From: Pseudomonadota bacterium
Lineage (GTDB): Bacteria; Pseudomonadota; Alphaproteobacteria; Rhizobiales; Xanthobacteraceae
Length of the DNA: 17,049 nt
Assembly: GCA_023432845.1 (NCBI GenBank)
Contig: JAEZEY010000027.1
Span: forward strand, 1-17,049
Direction of reading: 5' to 3'
In this document: in pieces, positions 1 through 6,562 of the stretch
Layout of the letters: the number at the start of each line of letters is the position of its first letter
Numbering within the stretch: the stretch's first letter is position 1
Translations under genes and position numbers: made by a program
Notes under the pieces: model-generated
Database searches by the model: none
The model's input: only the letters and a program-made list of their open reading frames with translations
What the model was told of the DNA's origin: nothing

Positions 1-24
1 CCCCCCCCCCCCCCCCCCCCCCCC
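1..24. other. Homopolymer C run at the sequence edge
   Basis: The window opens with 24 consecutive C residues before ordinary mixed sequence begins. No coding or regulatory role is visible. A run of this length exactly at an edge is most simply a contig-end or sequencing artefact, so anything inferred about sequence upstream of position 25 should be disregarded. Confidence 0.8.
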
Positions 25-62
25 GCGACTCATCCGCCAAACAGCACCGGAGCGCAAGAACG

Positions 63-365
63 ATGGAACTACAAACGACCGTCGCCGTGGAAACAGGCGC
101 CGAACAGCCGGCGACACGATGTGAAAACTGCGGCAGCAGCAAGATTCGCACCGACCGTGTGCGCTCGGCCTTCTGGCACCAGGACCAACTCGTCGTCGTT
201 GAAGACATCCCTGCCCTCGTCTGCGACGGTTGCCACGAGCGCTTCTATGATGATGCCTCGATCGTCAGGCTCGACCTGCTGCGCGGCGCCGGCTTCCCGC
301 TGGAACAATCGTGCGGCGAATTGCGCGTCCCTGTGTTCTCGCTCTGTAACGAGCCGCCGGCCTAA
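63..365 (+). CDS. YgiT-type zinc finger protein (MqsA N-terminal-domain-like)
   Basis: This is a 100-residue protein with two CxxC pairs, C20/C23 and C54/C57, separated by about 30 residues. The second sits in an LVCDGCHERFYDD context, the layout of the YgiT/MqsA zinc-binding domain. In MqsA the domain is followed by a DNA-binding helix-turn-helix. Here the protein ends about 40 residues after the second pair and no HTH is visible, so it is a stand-alone zinc-finger member. Such proteins often accompany small toxins (DUF4258/MqsR-like), but the next gene is a cytochrome and the upstream side is cut off, so a partner cannot be tested. A GGAG lies about 10 nt before the ATG. The stop is followed within 12 nt by the cytochrome start, suggesting co-transcription. 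Family assignment is good; function is unknown. Confidence 0.75.
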   Translation: MELQTTVAVETGAEQPATRCENCGSSKIRTDRVRSAFWHQDQLVVVEDIPALVCDGCHERFYDDASIVRLDLLRGAGFPLEQSCGELRVPVFSLCNEPPA

Positions 366-376
366 AGGAGAGCGGC

Positions 377-952
377 ATGCCGGCGCAACAGCGCACGCGA
401 CTGACATTCGGCGTCGTTGGGCTGGTTCTGGCCGGCCTCGCGCCGGCGCTGGCGCAGCTCGACTACGGCTTCATGCCGAAAGGTGGCAAGAGCCTGCTCC
501 TGGAGGTGCTGGGCCAAACGCCCGACGACAAGGAAGTGCGCGAGATCGTCGGCAGCAGCCGCAGCGGGGCCGAATGGCGCACGGCCTTGGCAGAGCGCGG
601 AAAAGCGCTGAGCGAACGCGAACTACGCACGCTTGCCGCCTATCTCGAAGTCAACATGCCTGTGTCAGATCCGGCGGCGCTGGCGGCCAAGGCGTCGCAG
701 CCGCAGGCGATGGCCAAAGCACTGCCGCGCGACGGACGCGAACTCGGCTGGGAAGAATGCCAGTTCTGCCATTCGTTGTTCACCAGTCACCTGACTCAGG
801 ATCGCAGCGTTCAGGCATGGCGGAACATGTTCGAATCGCCGTTCCATCGCGAACTCAAGATGACGGCACAGGAACGTGAGGAGTTTTCACGCTACTCCGC
901 CATCAACATGCCGATGAAGATGGAGGACGTGCCGCCTGATCTGAGATTCTAG
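377..952 (+). CDS. Exported monoheme c-type cytochrome, copy 1
   Basis: This 191-residue protein starts with a Sec-type signal: basic residues, a hydrophobic stretch at about 10-22, and a likely cleavage after the Ala-rich LAPALA. It carries one haem-attachment motif, CQFCH, at 128-132. The C-terminal Met-containing INMPM (176-180) could supply the distal ligand. A second, haem-less half precedes the CxxCH: residues 53-96 (KEVREIVG ... TLAAYLEVNMP) resemble the part following CxxCH (WRNMF ... RYSAINMP), so the protein looks like a two-domain cytochrome whose first half has lost its haem. AAGGAG 6 nt before the ATG supports this start. It is homologous to the next gene, 15 nt downstream. The role is presumably periplasmic electron transfer; the redox partner is unknown. 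Confidence 0.8.
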   Translation: MPAQQRTRLTFGVVGLVLAGLAPALAQLDYGFMPKGGKSLLLEVLGQTPDDKEVREIVGSSRSGAEWRTALAERGKALSERELRTLAAYLEVNMPVSDPAALAAKASQPQAMAKALPRDGRELGWEECQFCHSLFTSHLTQDRSVQAWRNMFESPFHRELKMTAQEREEFSRYSAINMPMKMEDVPPDLRF

Positions 953-967
953 GAAAGGAATTGTAAC

Positions 968-1570
968 ATGCGCAAACATCCTCGTGCGTGGCTAGCAGCG
1001 ACCGCGATCCTCGCCACCATCGTCGTTGTGCCGGCCACCGCCCAGTACGATCCGATCTTCGACTTCATCCCACTCGGGGGACGTTCCCTGCTGTCCAAGG
1101 TGTTTGAAGGCAAACCGCCGGCTGCTGACGTGCGCGCTCTGCTGACGGGCCAGCGCACCCGGGAGCAATGGCTCGACTACCTGAAGGGGCAGAGCAAGAG
1201 CATGCCCGGGTTGCAGCAGCTCGACGAGCGGGAATTGCTGACGCTCGCGGACTACCTCTCCTTCAACATGCCATTGCCGGCCGCGAAGATTCCGCCCGAT
1301 CCGGCCCGCGCGGACTGGATGAAAACACTGCCGCACGACGGCCGCGATCTGGCGCTGGAATACTGCCAATCCTGCCACATCATAACGGTGACGGTGACGC
1401 AGGACCGCCCCAAGGAACATTGGCTCGGCACCATGAACAAGCCGAGCCACATTGAAATCAAGCTCTCCAAGCAACAGCGCGAGGCGCTGGCGAGCTATCT
1501 GGTCATCAACGCCGGCATTCCGATCGACGAGGTGCCGCCGGACCTGCGCGCGGGAGGCGCCTCGTACTAG
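968..1570 (+). CDS. Exported monoheme c-type cytochrome, copy 2
   Basis: This 200-residue homologue of the preceding gene shares its architecture: signal peptide (about 1-26, ending PATA), a haem-less N-terminal half ending LADYLSFNMPL (about 93-103), then CQSCH at 133-137 and the conserved ending DEVPPDLR. The haem-binding half is recognisable beside copy 1 through TQDR, the P-x-H and the terminal VPPDLR. Where copy 1 has INMPM, copy 2 has INAGI, so that candidate axial Met is missing; M156 or H161 are the remaining nearby candidates. An AAAGGAA leader precedes the ATG. The tandem arrangement suggests duplication followed by divergence, with both probably acting in the same periplasmic electron chain. 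The donor or acceptor enzyme is not in the window. Confidence 0.8.
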   Translation: MRKHPRAWLAATAILATIVVVPATAQYDPIFDFIPLGGRSLLSKVFEGKPPAADVRALLTGQRTREQWLDYLKGQSKSMPGLQQLDERELLTLADYLSFNMPLPAAKIPPDPARADWMKTLPHDGRDLALEYCQSCHIITVTVTQDRPKEHWLGTMNKPSHIEIKLSKQQREALASYLVINAGIPIDEVPPDLRAGGASY

Positions 1571-1619
1571 CCGCGGACGCTCGCCGCCAAGCATCCGCTG
1601 CGCGTGAGAGCGGAACCGC

Positions 1620-3074
1620 ATGCTATTCACCTCGCTCGAATTCTTCCTCTTCCTGCCCTTGACGCTGGCAGTTTTTGCTGCGCTGCCGCCAGCGACGCGT
1701 TGGCTATGGCTGTTGCTGGCGAGCTACGTCTTCTACGGCCTCTGGCAGCCGACAAATCTTATCTATCTCGGCGCGGTGACGCTGGTCGTCTTCGGTTGCG
1801 GCCGGGGCGTAGCAGGCGCAGATCGCCCGTCGGCCCGCACAATGATCCTGACTGTCGGTCTGGTCGCGGTCCTCGGCTCGTTGTTCGCCTTCAAGTTCTA
1901 CGACTTTATCGCCGGCGAACTCGAGCGCGCGACCGGCATGGGCGTCGGGCTGCCGCGCATCGGCGTGCAGGCGCCAGCCGGCTACTCGTTCTATGCCTTC
2001 TCGGCGGCGAGCTACCTCATCGACCTTTACATGCGGCGAATGCCGGGAAGGCCCGGCGTCGGCGACGTCGCGCTATACGTCGCCTTCTTCCCAAAGATCT
2101 TCGCTGGCCCCATCGAACGCGCCCCTGCCTTCCTTCCGCAGGTCTGGCAAGGCCTGCGGGCAGACCCCGTGCGGCTGGTGCTCGGCCTGCAACTAATCGG
2201 CTGGGGTCTGTTCAAGAAAGTGGCGATCGCAGACAACCTGGCGCCGCTGGTCGACCGCAACTTCAATATCGCCGCCTTCGCTGCGCCGATGGAACTTTTG
2301 ATCAGCGTCTACTTTTTCGCTTTCCAGATCTACTGCGATTTCTCCGGTTACACCGACATCGCCATTGGCATCGGCCTGCTGTTCGGCCTTCAACTGATGG
2401 AGAATTTCCGCCGGCCTTATCTGTCCCGCAGCACGGCCGAATTCTGGGCGGGGCGCTGGCATATATCGCTCGGCCACTGGTTTCGCGACTATCTCTATAT
2501 CCCACTCGGCGGCAGCCGATCGGGCGCCGCGCGGCAATACGTGAACATCATGGCGGTGTTTCTGGTCAGCGGCCTTTGGCACGCCGGTCTCGGCTACGGC
2601 GTCGGCTGGACCTTCCTGGTCTGGGGCGCGCTCAACGGTTTCTACCAATGGCTCGGGCTGGCCACGCGATCGCTCTGGCGTCGTGCCGCGGCATTCGCGC
2701 CGCGCGTGCGCGACAGCGCACTCTGGCTCGCCGTACGCATCTTCGTGACGTTCCACCTGATCGCCATCGCCTGGGTGTTCTTCCGCGCCAAATCGGTCAG
2801 CGACGCGCTCCAGATCCTGCGCAAGATCGCTACCCGGCTCACCGAACTACCGGCACTGATCCCGAAATATCCGTTCACCGCCGAACACGCGCTTGGCTTC
2901 GGCCTGATCGCGCTACTGCTCGCTGTCGAGATCGCCGACGAGCGCCGTTCGGTGTTCCAGCGCCTGGCCGCCGCGCCGGTCTGGCTGCGCTGGACGGTCT
3001 ACTACCTCGTCATCTTCGCCTTACTGGTGCTCGGGCGCTGGCAGGCGAAGGAATTCATCTACATGCAGTTCTGA
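1620..3074 (+). CDS. MBOAT-family membrane O-acyltransferase (AlgI-like)
   Basis: This 484-residue polytopic membrane protein belongs to the membrane-bound O-acyltransferase family, with the AlgI-type signature: FFPKIFAGPIER (157-167), QIYCDFSGYTDIAIG (236-250), the long block from about 275 with RWHISLGHW and YIPLGGSR, and SGLWHAG containing the invariant histidine H321. Hydrophobic segments occur along its whole length. AlgI/PatA-type proteins pass acyl (usually acetyl) groups across the inner membrane to modify exported polysaccharide or peptidoglycan; a periplasmic SGNH partner completes the transfer. Such a partner is the next gene, 13 nt downstream. A slightly longer reading frame overlaps this one, but its product is Arg-rich with no family features, so this frame was chosen. 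Acceptor polymer unknown. Confidence 0.9.
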   Translation: MLFTSLEFFLFLPLTLAVFAALPPATRWLWLLLASYVFYGLWQPTNLIYLGAVTLVVFGCGRGVAGADRPSARTMILTVGLVAVLGSLFAFKFYDFIAGELERATGMGVGLPRIGVQAPAGYSFYAFSAASYLIDLYMRRMPGRPGVGDVALYVAFFPKIFAGPIERAPAFLPQVWQGLRADPVRLVLGLQLIGWGLFKKVAIADNLAPLVDRNFNIAAFAAPMELLISVYFFAFQIYCDFSGYTDIAIGIGLLFGLQLMENFRRPYLSRSTAEFWAGRWHISLGHWFRDYLYIPLGGSRSGAARQYVNIMAVFLVSGLWHAGLGYGVGWTFLVWGALNGFYQWLGLATRSLWRRAAAFAPRVRDSALWLAVRIFVTFHLIAIAWVFFRAKSVSDALQILRKIATRLTELPALIPKYPFTAEHALGFGLIALLLAVEIADERRSVFQRLAAAPVWLRWTVYYLVIFALLVLGRWQAKEFIYMQF

Positions 3075-3087
3075 GCGGCACACGACG

Positions 3088-4029
3088 ATGAAACGCTTGT
3101 GGTACTCCGCCTTGCTCTTCGTTGCGATCGGCGTCGCGCTCTATGCCGGCCTCTATTACGCGAGCGAGCGCCTCGTCTATCGCACCGGCAAGAGCAATCC
3201 GTTTTTCAAGATCGCGACCGCCGAGCACCAAGCTTATGACTGGGTCGTGCTGGGCGCCTCGCACGCTATGCCGCTCGATTTTGCCGACTTCAACGCCTTC
3301 ATGCAGCGCGAGACGAACCTGCGCATCATCAACCTGGCCTCGCCCGGCACCGGTCCACTCTATAACCGCTTCGTTCTGGACTCCTTCCTGAACGAGCGCC
3401 AGGCTGGAGCCGTGCTGTATGTTATCGACTCTTTTGCGTTCTATTCCCGCACCTGGAACGAAGACCGATTCGCCGATGCCAAGCTCGTCCGTCGCACACC
3501 GTTCGATAGGGCGATCGCGACGCGGCTTTGGCGCTATTGCATCGACGAGGGCATCGATCCCCGCGCACTGCTCGACTACGTGACCGGGTTCTCCAAGGTG
3601 AACAATCGCGAGCGCTTCGAGCCGGATATTTGGGAAGGCGAGAAGCAATTCGACCGAGTTTACCGCACGTCCACGACGGCGATCAGAAGCCGTATCGATT
3701 ATCTTTATCCGGCTCCCCCCACCTCCGCCGCACTGGCTCGGTATCTCGCGGAATTCGACAAGCTCATCGTCATGGCCCAGAAGCGCGGCATCAGGGTGGT
3801 GGTGGTGAAGCTGCCGGTTCCGACGCAGTTCCGCAGCCGCCTGCCAAACGAAAGCGCTTTCGATGAAGCCATGCTGCGCATCACCACCGGCCGGAAAATT
3901 CCGTTCTACGACTTTTCGAATGCGCTCGACGAGCCGCGCTTCTATTTCGATACCGATCATCTCAATCGCGCCGGATTGGCCGAACTCTTCAATCAGACTC
4001 TTAAATCGATCTTGGTGGGAAGCCAGTAA
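3088..4029 (+). CDS. Membrane-anchored SGNH/AlgJ-like protein, MBOAT partner
   Basis: This 313-residue protein has an N-terminal hydrophobic anchor at about 5-24, which places the rest in the periplasm. Residues 52-60 (WVVLGASHA) match SGNH block I with Ser58 in a GxS context. Near the C-terminus FDTDHLNRAG supplies the D-x-x-H pair (D288, H291), so the Ser-Asp-His set of SGNH acyltransferases/esterases appears complete. Spacing and orientation behind the MBOAT gene match pairs such as AlgI with AlgJ/AlgX or DltB with DltD, where the second protein moves the acyl group to the final polymer. Overall similarity to named family members is low, so the role is inferred from motifs plus context. 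It is the last gene of the left plus-strand block; no convincing terminator follows. Confidence 0.75.
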   Translation: MKRLWYSALLFVAIGVALYAGLYYASERLVYRTGKSNPFFKIATAEHQAYDWVVLGASHAMPLDFADFNAFMQRETNLRIINLASPGTGPLYNRFVLDSFLNERQAGAVLYVIDSFAFYSRTWNEDRFADAKLVRRTPFDRAIATRLWRYCIDEGIDPRALLDYVTGFSKVNNRERFEPDIWEGEKQFDRVYRTSTTAIRSRIDYLYPAPPTSAALARYLAEFDKLIVMAQKRGIRVVVVKLPVPTQFRSRLPNESAFDEAMLRITTGRKIPFYDFSNALDEPRFYFDTDHLNRAGLAELFNQTLKSILVGSQ

Positions 4030-4264
4030 TGATGCCGCTCACGCCGGAAGTGCTATGACATTCAGCAGCACGACTATTTGACACGAAATATGTATCTTCC
4101 GATCGTCTGGCTGTCGTGAAAATGCCATCCGTCCTAAGCGTCGCCCACGAAGCCGCAGGCATGTCCTAACTGAGGCGACTGTCGTCGGCGTTTATGAACG
4201 ATAGCTTACACCGCAGCGGTCCGGCAGCCGGGCAGCCTCGGCTAACAAGCAAAGATGCGTCGCC

Positions 4265-4405
4265 ATGCCCACAATGCCGGCATTTTTGGCTTTCTTGAGC
4301 CTATTGGTGTTTCTTCAATTTGTTTTTGGCGAGTTGACATCGAGCTCGGACTGTCCGGGCCGATTCAATCGGTCGCATCGACGCGCGCGGGATGTTGCCG
4401 CATGA
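4265..4405 (+). CDS. Doubtful small ORF with hydrophobic N-terminus
   Basis: This 46-codon frame begins MPTMPAFLAFLSLLVFLQF, giving a strongly hydrophobic segment at about 4-22, then a polar Arg-rich tail. Its TGA overlaps the ATG of the nicotinate phosphoribosyltransferase remnant (ATGA). No clear Shine-Dalgarno precedes the ATG and the surroundings are decayed, so it may be chance or part of a broken membrane gene. It is listed because the hydrophobic pattern is not random-looking. No family is recognised. Confidence 0.15.
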   Translation: MPTMPAFLAFLSLLVFLQFVFGELTSSSDCPGRFNRSHRRARDVAA

Positions 4406-4600
4406 ACCCGCTTACGAGCCCGCTACTCACCGATCTTTACAAGATCAACATGAGCTAGGCCTATCGGGACCACAGCGAGACCAAAACGGCTGTTTTGAAT
4501 TCTTTGTCCGCAAGCTGCTGTCGTGGGTTGGAAGCAAGGTCGAAACCGAGCGCTAGCTGCAGGCTGAAAAATCGCATCGCTCACGCTCAAGGGCCGCAGG
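4402..4600 (+). pseudogene. pncB: 5' remnant of nicotinate phosphoribosyltransferase
   Basis: The frame opening at 4402 reads MNPLTSPLLTDLYKINMS, then a TAG at 4456-4458 where the family has a Gln codon, then AYRDHSETKTAV. A one-base loss near 4494 shifts the frame, after which EFFVRKL continues. PLLTDLY(Q)LNM..AY followed by T.AVFEFFVRKLP is the N-terminal signature of nicotinate phosphoribosyltransferase in alphaproteobacteria, the enzyme joining nicotinate to PRPP in NAD salvage. A possible trace of the next motif (GLE) follows near 4530, after which similarity fades, so the right edge is approximate. Only about 50 of some 430 codons remain. With a stop and a frameshift it cannot be functional. 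A full-length copy is presumably elsewhere in the genome. Confidence 0.75.
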
Positions 4601-4709
4601 TATCCGGCGGCGAAGTCTATTCCGTCGGTGCAATGAGCGCAGCGCGCCACCTAGGCAGCCCATTGTTTTATTCTGACCTGCCGCAGCTCGTTTTCATTAA
4701 CGCCGTTGT

Positions 4710-4865
4710 TTAGAAGGTTCTCTCCGCCTGCTCCAATCTTCCGCGAACAGCACTAGATTGTCCGAGCCGCGGGATCATCAACCGGTCAAGACCGCAGGCG
4801 GCCTCCCACAAGGTCGCCGCCGGCATCGATTTGAGAGCCGCGAGAGCCTCGTCTCGCGCGGTCAT
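4710..4865 (-). pseudogene. Truncated gene at the operon tail, possibly RraA-family start
   Basis: Six nucleotides past the SDR stop, a minus-strand ATG at 4865 opens a 51-codon frame with a good AAGGA leader overlapping the end of the SDR gene. The product begins MTARDEALAALKSMPAATLW and continues EAACGLDRLMIPRLG before ending at a TAA at 4710-4712. The MPAATLWEAA stretch resembles the beginning of RraA-family proteins (4-hydroxy-4-methyl-2-oxoglutarate aldolase-like / RraA-like), which are normally more than 200 residues. The start and ribosome site look intact but the body is missing, so it appears to be a real gene cut off at the decayed junction. The family call is a weak resemblance over about 15 residues; a short genuine protein is an alternative. 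Confidence 0.4.
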
Positions 4866-4871
4866 ATGCGG

Positions 4872-5645
4872 TCAATCCTTGTAGAACTGCCCGCCGTCGA
4901 CATCGATCACGGTGCCGCTGAGGTACGAGCCGCGCGGAGACGCCAATACGGCGGCGAGGTCGGCTATCTCGCGCGCTTCGGCGAGCCGGCCAAAAGGCAG
5001 TTTGTCGAGGCCTTCCTGCCAGCGTTCTTCGTCGCCCAAGTTGATCTTGGCGCGGGTGCGTCGCATCATTTCGATACGGTCGGTGCGCGTACCGGCGGGA
5101 TTGATGCCGAAAACCCGCACGTTCCAGTCAACGCTCTTGCCGCCGACAGCCTTGGTTAGCGAGATCAGCGCGGCATTGCCGGCGGCGCCGCACACGTAAT
5201 CCCAGCGCGGCTGTTGCCCGGCCATGCCGATGATGTTGACTATGACGCCCTGCCCTAGCTCCTTCATCGCGGCAAGATAGAGCTGCATCATGTGGATATA
5301 ACCGAACACCTTGAGCTGCCAGGCATCCTGCCAGGTCGTAAGGTCGATATCGAACAAGGTGCCGCTCGGAATCGCGCCGGCATTGTTCACAAGGATATCG
5401 ACCTCGCCGTGCGCCGCGAACAGCCGCTCGCGGTCGGTGCCCTGCCCCAGATCGCCGGCGAATGTCGCGACCTCGGCCGCGCCGGCTTTCTTCAAAGCCT
5501 CCTCCGCCGCCGCGAGCCGCGACGCATCGCGGCCGGTGATGATGACGCGAGCGCCCTCGCGCACGAAAACCTCGGCGCAGGAAAGGCCGATGCCTTTCGA
5601 TGCGCCGGTAATGAGGACGGTGCGGCCCTTGAGTTCGAGATCCAC
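4872..5645 (-). CDS. Atypical short-chain dehydrogenase/reductase (SDR)
   Basis: Starting at the GTG at 5645, two nt after the upstream stop, gives 257 residues beginning VDLELKGRTVLITGASKGIG, the normal SDR start; longer starts would only add sequence overlapping the deacetylase gene. Seen: nucleotide-binding TGASKGIG (13-20), D65 after the fourth strand, NNAG (87-90), Y150, INPAG (181-185) and the C-terminal DVDGG. Odd: the usual Y-x-x-x-K reads Y-V-C-G-A, with Ala at the Lys position, and the NISS serine region reads NIIG. Two of the three catalytic residues are therefore replaced while Tyr remains; a GNAAL segment follows. From memory an SDR subgroup with Y..GG.GNAAL exists, so this is probably a subfamily trait rather than decay. 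Substrate unknown; likely oxidises or reduces a pathway intermediate. Confidence 0.85.
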   Translation of the reverse strand: MDLELKGRTVLITGASKGIGLSCAEVFVREGARVIITGRDASRLAAAEEALKKAGAAEVATFAGDLGQGTDRERLFAAHGEVDILVNNAGAIPSGTLFDIDLTTWQDAWQLKVFGYIHMMQLYLAAMKELGQGVIVNIIGMAGQQPRWDYVCGAAGNAALISLTKAVGGKSVDWNVRVFGINPAGTRTDRIEMMRRTRAKINLGDEERWQEGLDKLPFGRLAEAREIADLAAVLASPRGSYLSGTVIDVDGGQFYKD

Positions 5646-5647
5646 GG

Positions 5648-6532
5648 CTACAAGTCCCTGGACGCTGGCAACGCCTTGACGAACCAGTCGGTGAGCTGGC
5701 TGCCGGTGTAGAAGCCGACATCCGGGCACTTCATCAGAATATCGAGCATGTACTCTAGCTCGTGGATGCGGTGCGGCACCGAGATCAGATGCGGATGTAG
5801 CCCGATGGCAAACACCAGTGCGCTATCGCGGCACTCGCCCTCGAAGCGGCGCAGGGTGAATTCGGTGCGGCGCGCCATCTCGCCCGAGGCGTGCTTCTCG
5901 ATCGCATAGATGATCGAGTCGTTAATTTCCAAATTATACGGCATCGAGACCATGGGGCCGGCTTTGGTGCGCATCCATGACGGCCGGTCGTCGACGACCC
6001 AATCACAATTATACTCGACCCCGATCTTCTTGAGGATGTCTGCGGTGTCGTGCGTCTCGCGCAGCCCTGGCGACAGCCAGCCGCGCACCTTCGTGCCGGT
6101 GAATCCCTCGAGCTTGTCGATGCAGGCCTTGATCAGCGCTTCTTCGCCGCCATCGACATGGTTCATTGCCTTCTGATGCATGCCGTGGCCGATGAACTCC
6201 CACCCGGCATCGAGCATCGCCTTGGCTGCCTGCGGATAGGCGTCGATGACGCCGGCGTTGAAGCTGGTCGAGGCCGGCAGCTTGCGCGACGCGAACGCCT
6301 CGAGAATGCGCGGCAGGCCAGCGCGCATACCGTAGTCGGCCCAGGAGAAATTCGGCACGTCTGGCACCGTCTCCTTGCCATGCGGCGGCGTTACGATGGC
6401 GCGCGGCATCGGCTGGTCGAACTGCCAGTTCTCGACGTTGACGACGAGGTGCACGAGGATGCGCTTGCCATCGAGCGCCGGCAGCGGGCTGCGAGCGGAC
6501 GACAGCTGATAGGGGATGCGCGGATTGGCCAT
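5648..6532 (-). CDS. PuuE-like polysaccharide deacetylase-family protein, copy A
   Basis: This 294-residue NodB/polysaccharide-deacetylase-fold protein is of the kind related to PuuE allantoinase. Visible blocks are VNVENWQFDQPMPRA near 32-45, VPDVPNFSWADYGMRAG, AGWEFIGHGMHQ, GWLSPGLRETHDT and MPYNLEIND. In classical metal-dependent deacetylases an Asp in the first motif and an HxxxH bind the metal; here the first motif has no TxDD and the second reads HGMHQ, with Gln at the second His position, as expected for the PuuE-like branch. PuuE-type enzymes open cyclic amides such as allantoin, so hydrolysis of a ring or linear amide is a reasonable guess. It lies 30 nt behind the ATPase gene, and the SDR follows after 2 nt. 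A paralogue is encoded at the right edge of the window. Confidence 0.85.
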   Translation of the reverse strand: MANPRIPYQLSSARSPLPALDGKRILVHLVVNVENWQFDQPMPRAIVTPPHGKETVPDVPNFSWADYGMRAGLPRILEAFASRKLPASTSFNAGVIDAYPQAAKAMLDAGWEFIGHGMHQKAMNHVDGGEEALIKACIDKLEGFTGTKVRGWLSPGLRETHDTADILKKIGVEYNCDWVVDDRPSWMRTKAGPMVSMPYNLEINDSIIYAIEKHASGEMARRTEFTLRRFEGECRDSALVFAIGLHPHLISVPHRIHELEYMLDILMKCPDVGFYTGSQLTDWFVKALPASRDL

Positions 6533-6562
6533 GTCAACGGACTTTCATGCTGGGGAACGATA

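Larger units (their letters stand above)
4030..4709. other. Long gene-poor stretch with decayed sequence
   Basis: About 680 nt separate the SGNH-like gene from the truncated minus-strand ORF. No intact gene of normal length is seen on either strand. Base composition and reading frames look relaxed compared with the flanks. The recognisable contents are a 5' remnant of nicotinate phosphoribosyltransferase from 4402 and a doubtful small hydrophobic ORF before it. From about 4030 to 4260 nothing was recognised. No insertion-sequence ends, tRNA or terminator with a T-tract were found. Confidence 0.6.

Noticed and set aside
63..365. Zinc-finger protein as the antitoxin of a toxin-antitoxin pair
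   Set aside because: No helix-turn-helix in the protein and no small toxin gene downstream; the upstream side is cut off, so the idea cannot be supported.
1604..3091. 495-codon plus-strand frame slightly longer than the MBOAT gene
   Set aside because: The product is Arg/Pro-rich without membrane segments or motifs; the overlapping frame has complete MBOAT signatures.
3055..3960. 301-codon minus-strand frame opposite the SGNH-like gene
   Set aside because: Antisense shadow of a GC-rich gene; no domain pattern, while the plus strand has an anchor and SGNH motifs.
4050..4075. Weak GTGCT/AGCAC stem after the SGNH-like gene as a terminator
   Set aside because: Only five pairs with a long loop and no T-tract.
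4078..4106. TTGACA-like -35 element near 4078 (and another near 4334)
   Set aside because: No acceptable -10 hexamer at 16-18 nt in either case and no intact gene downstream.
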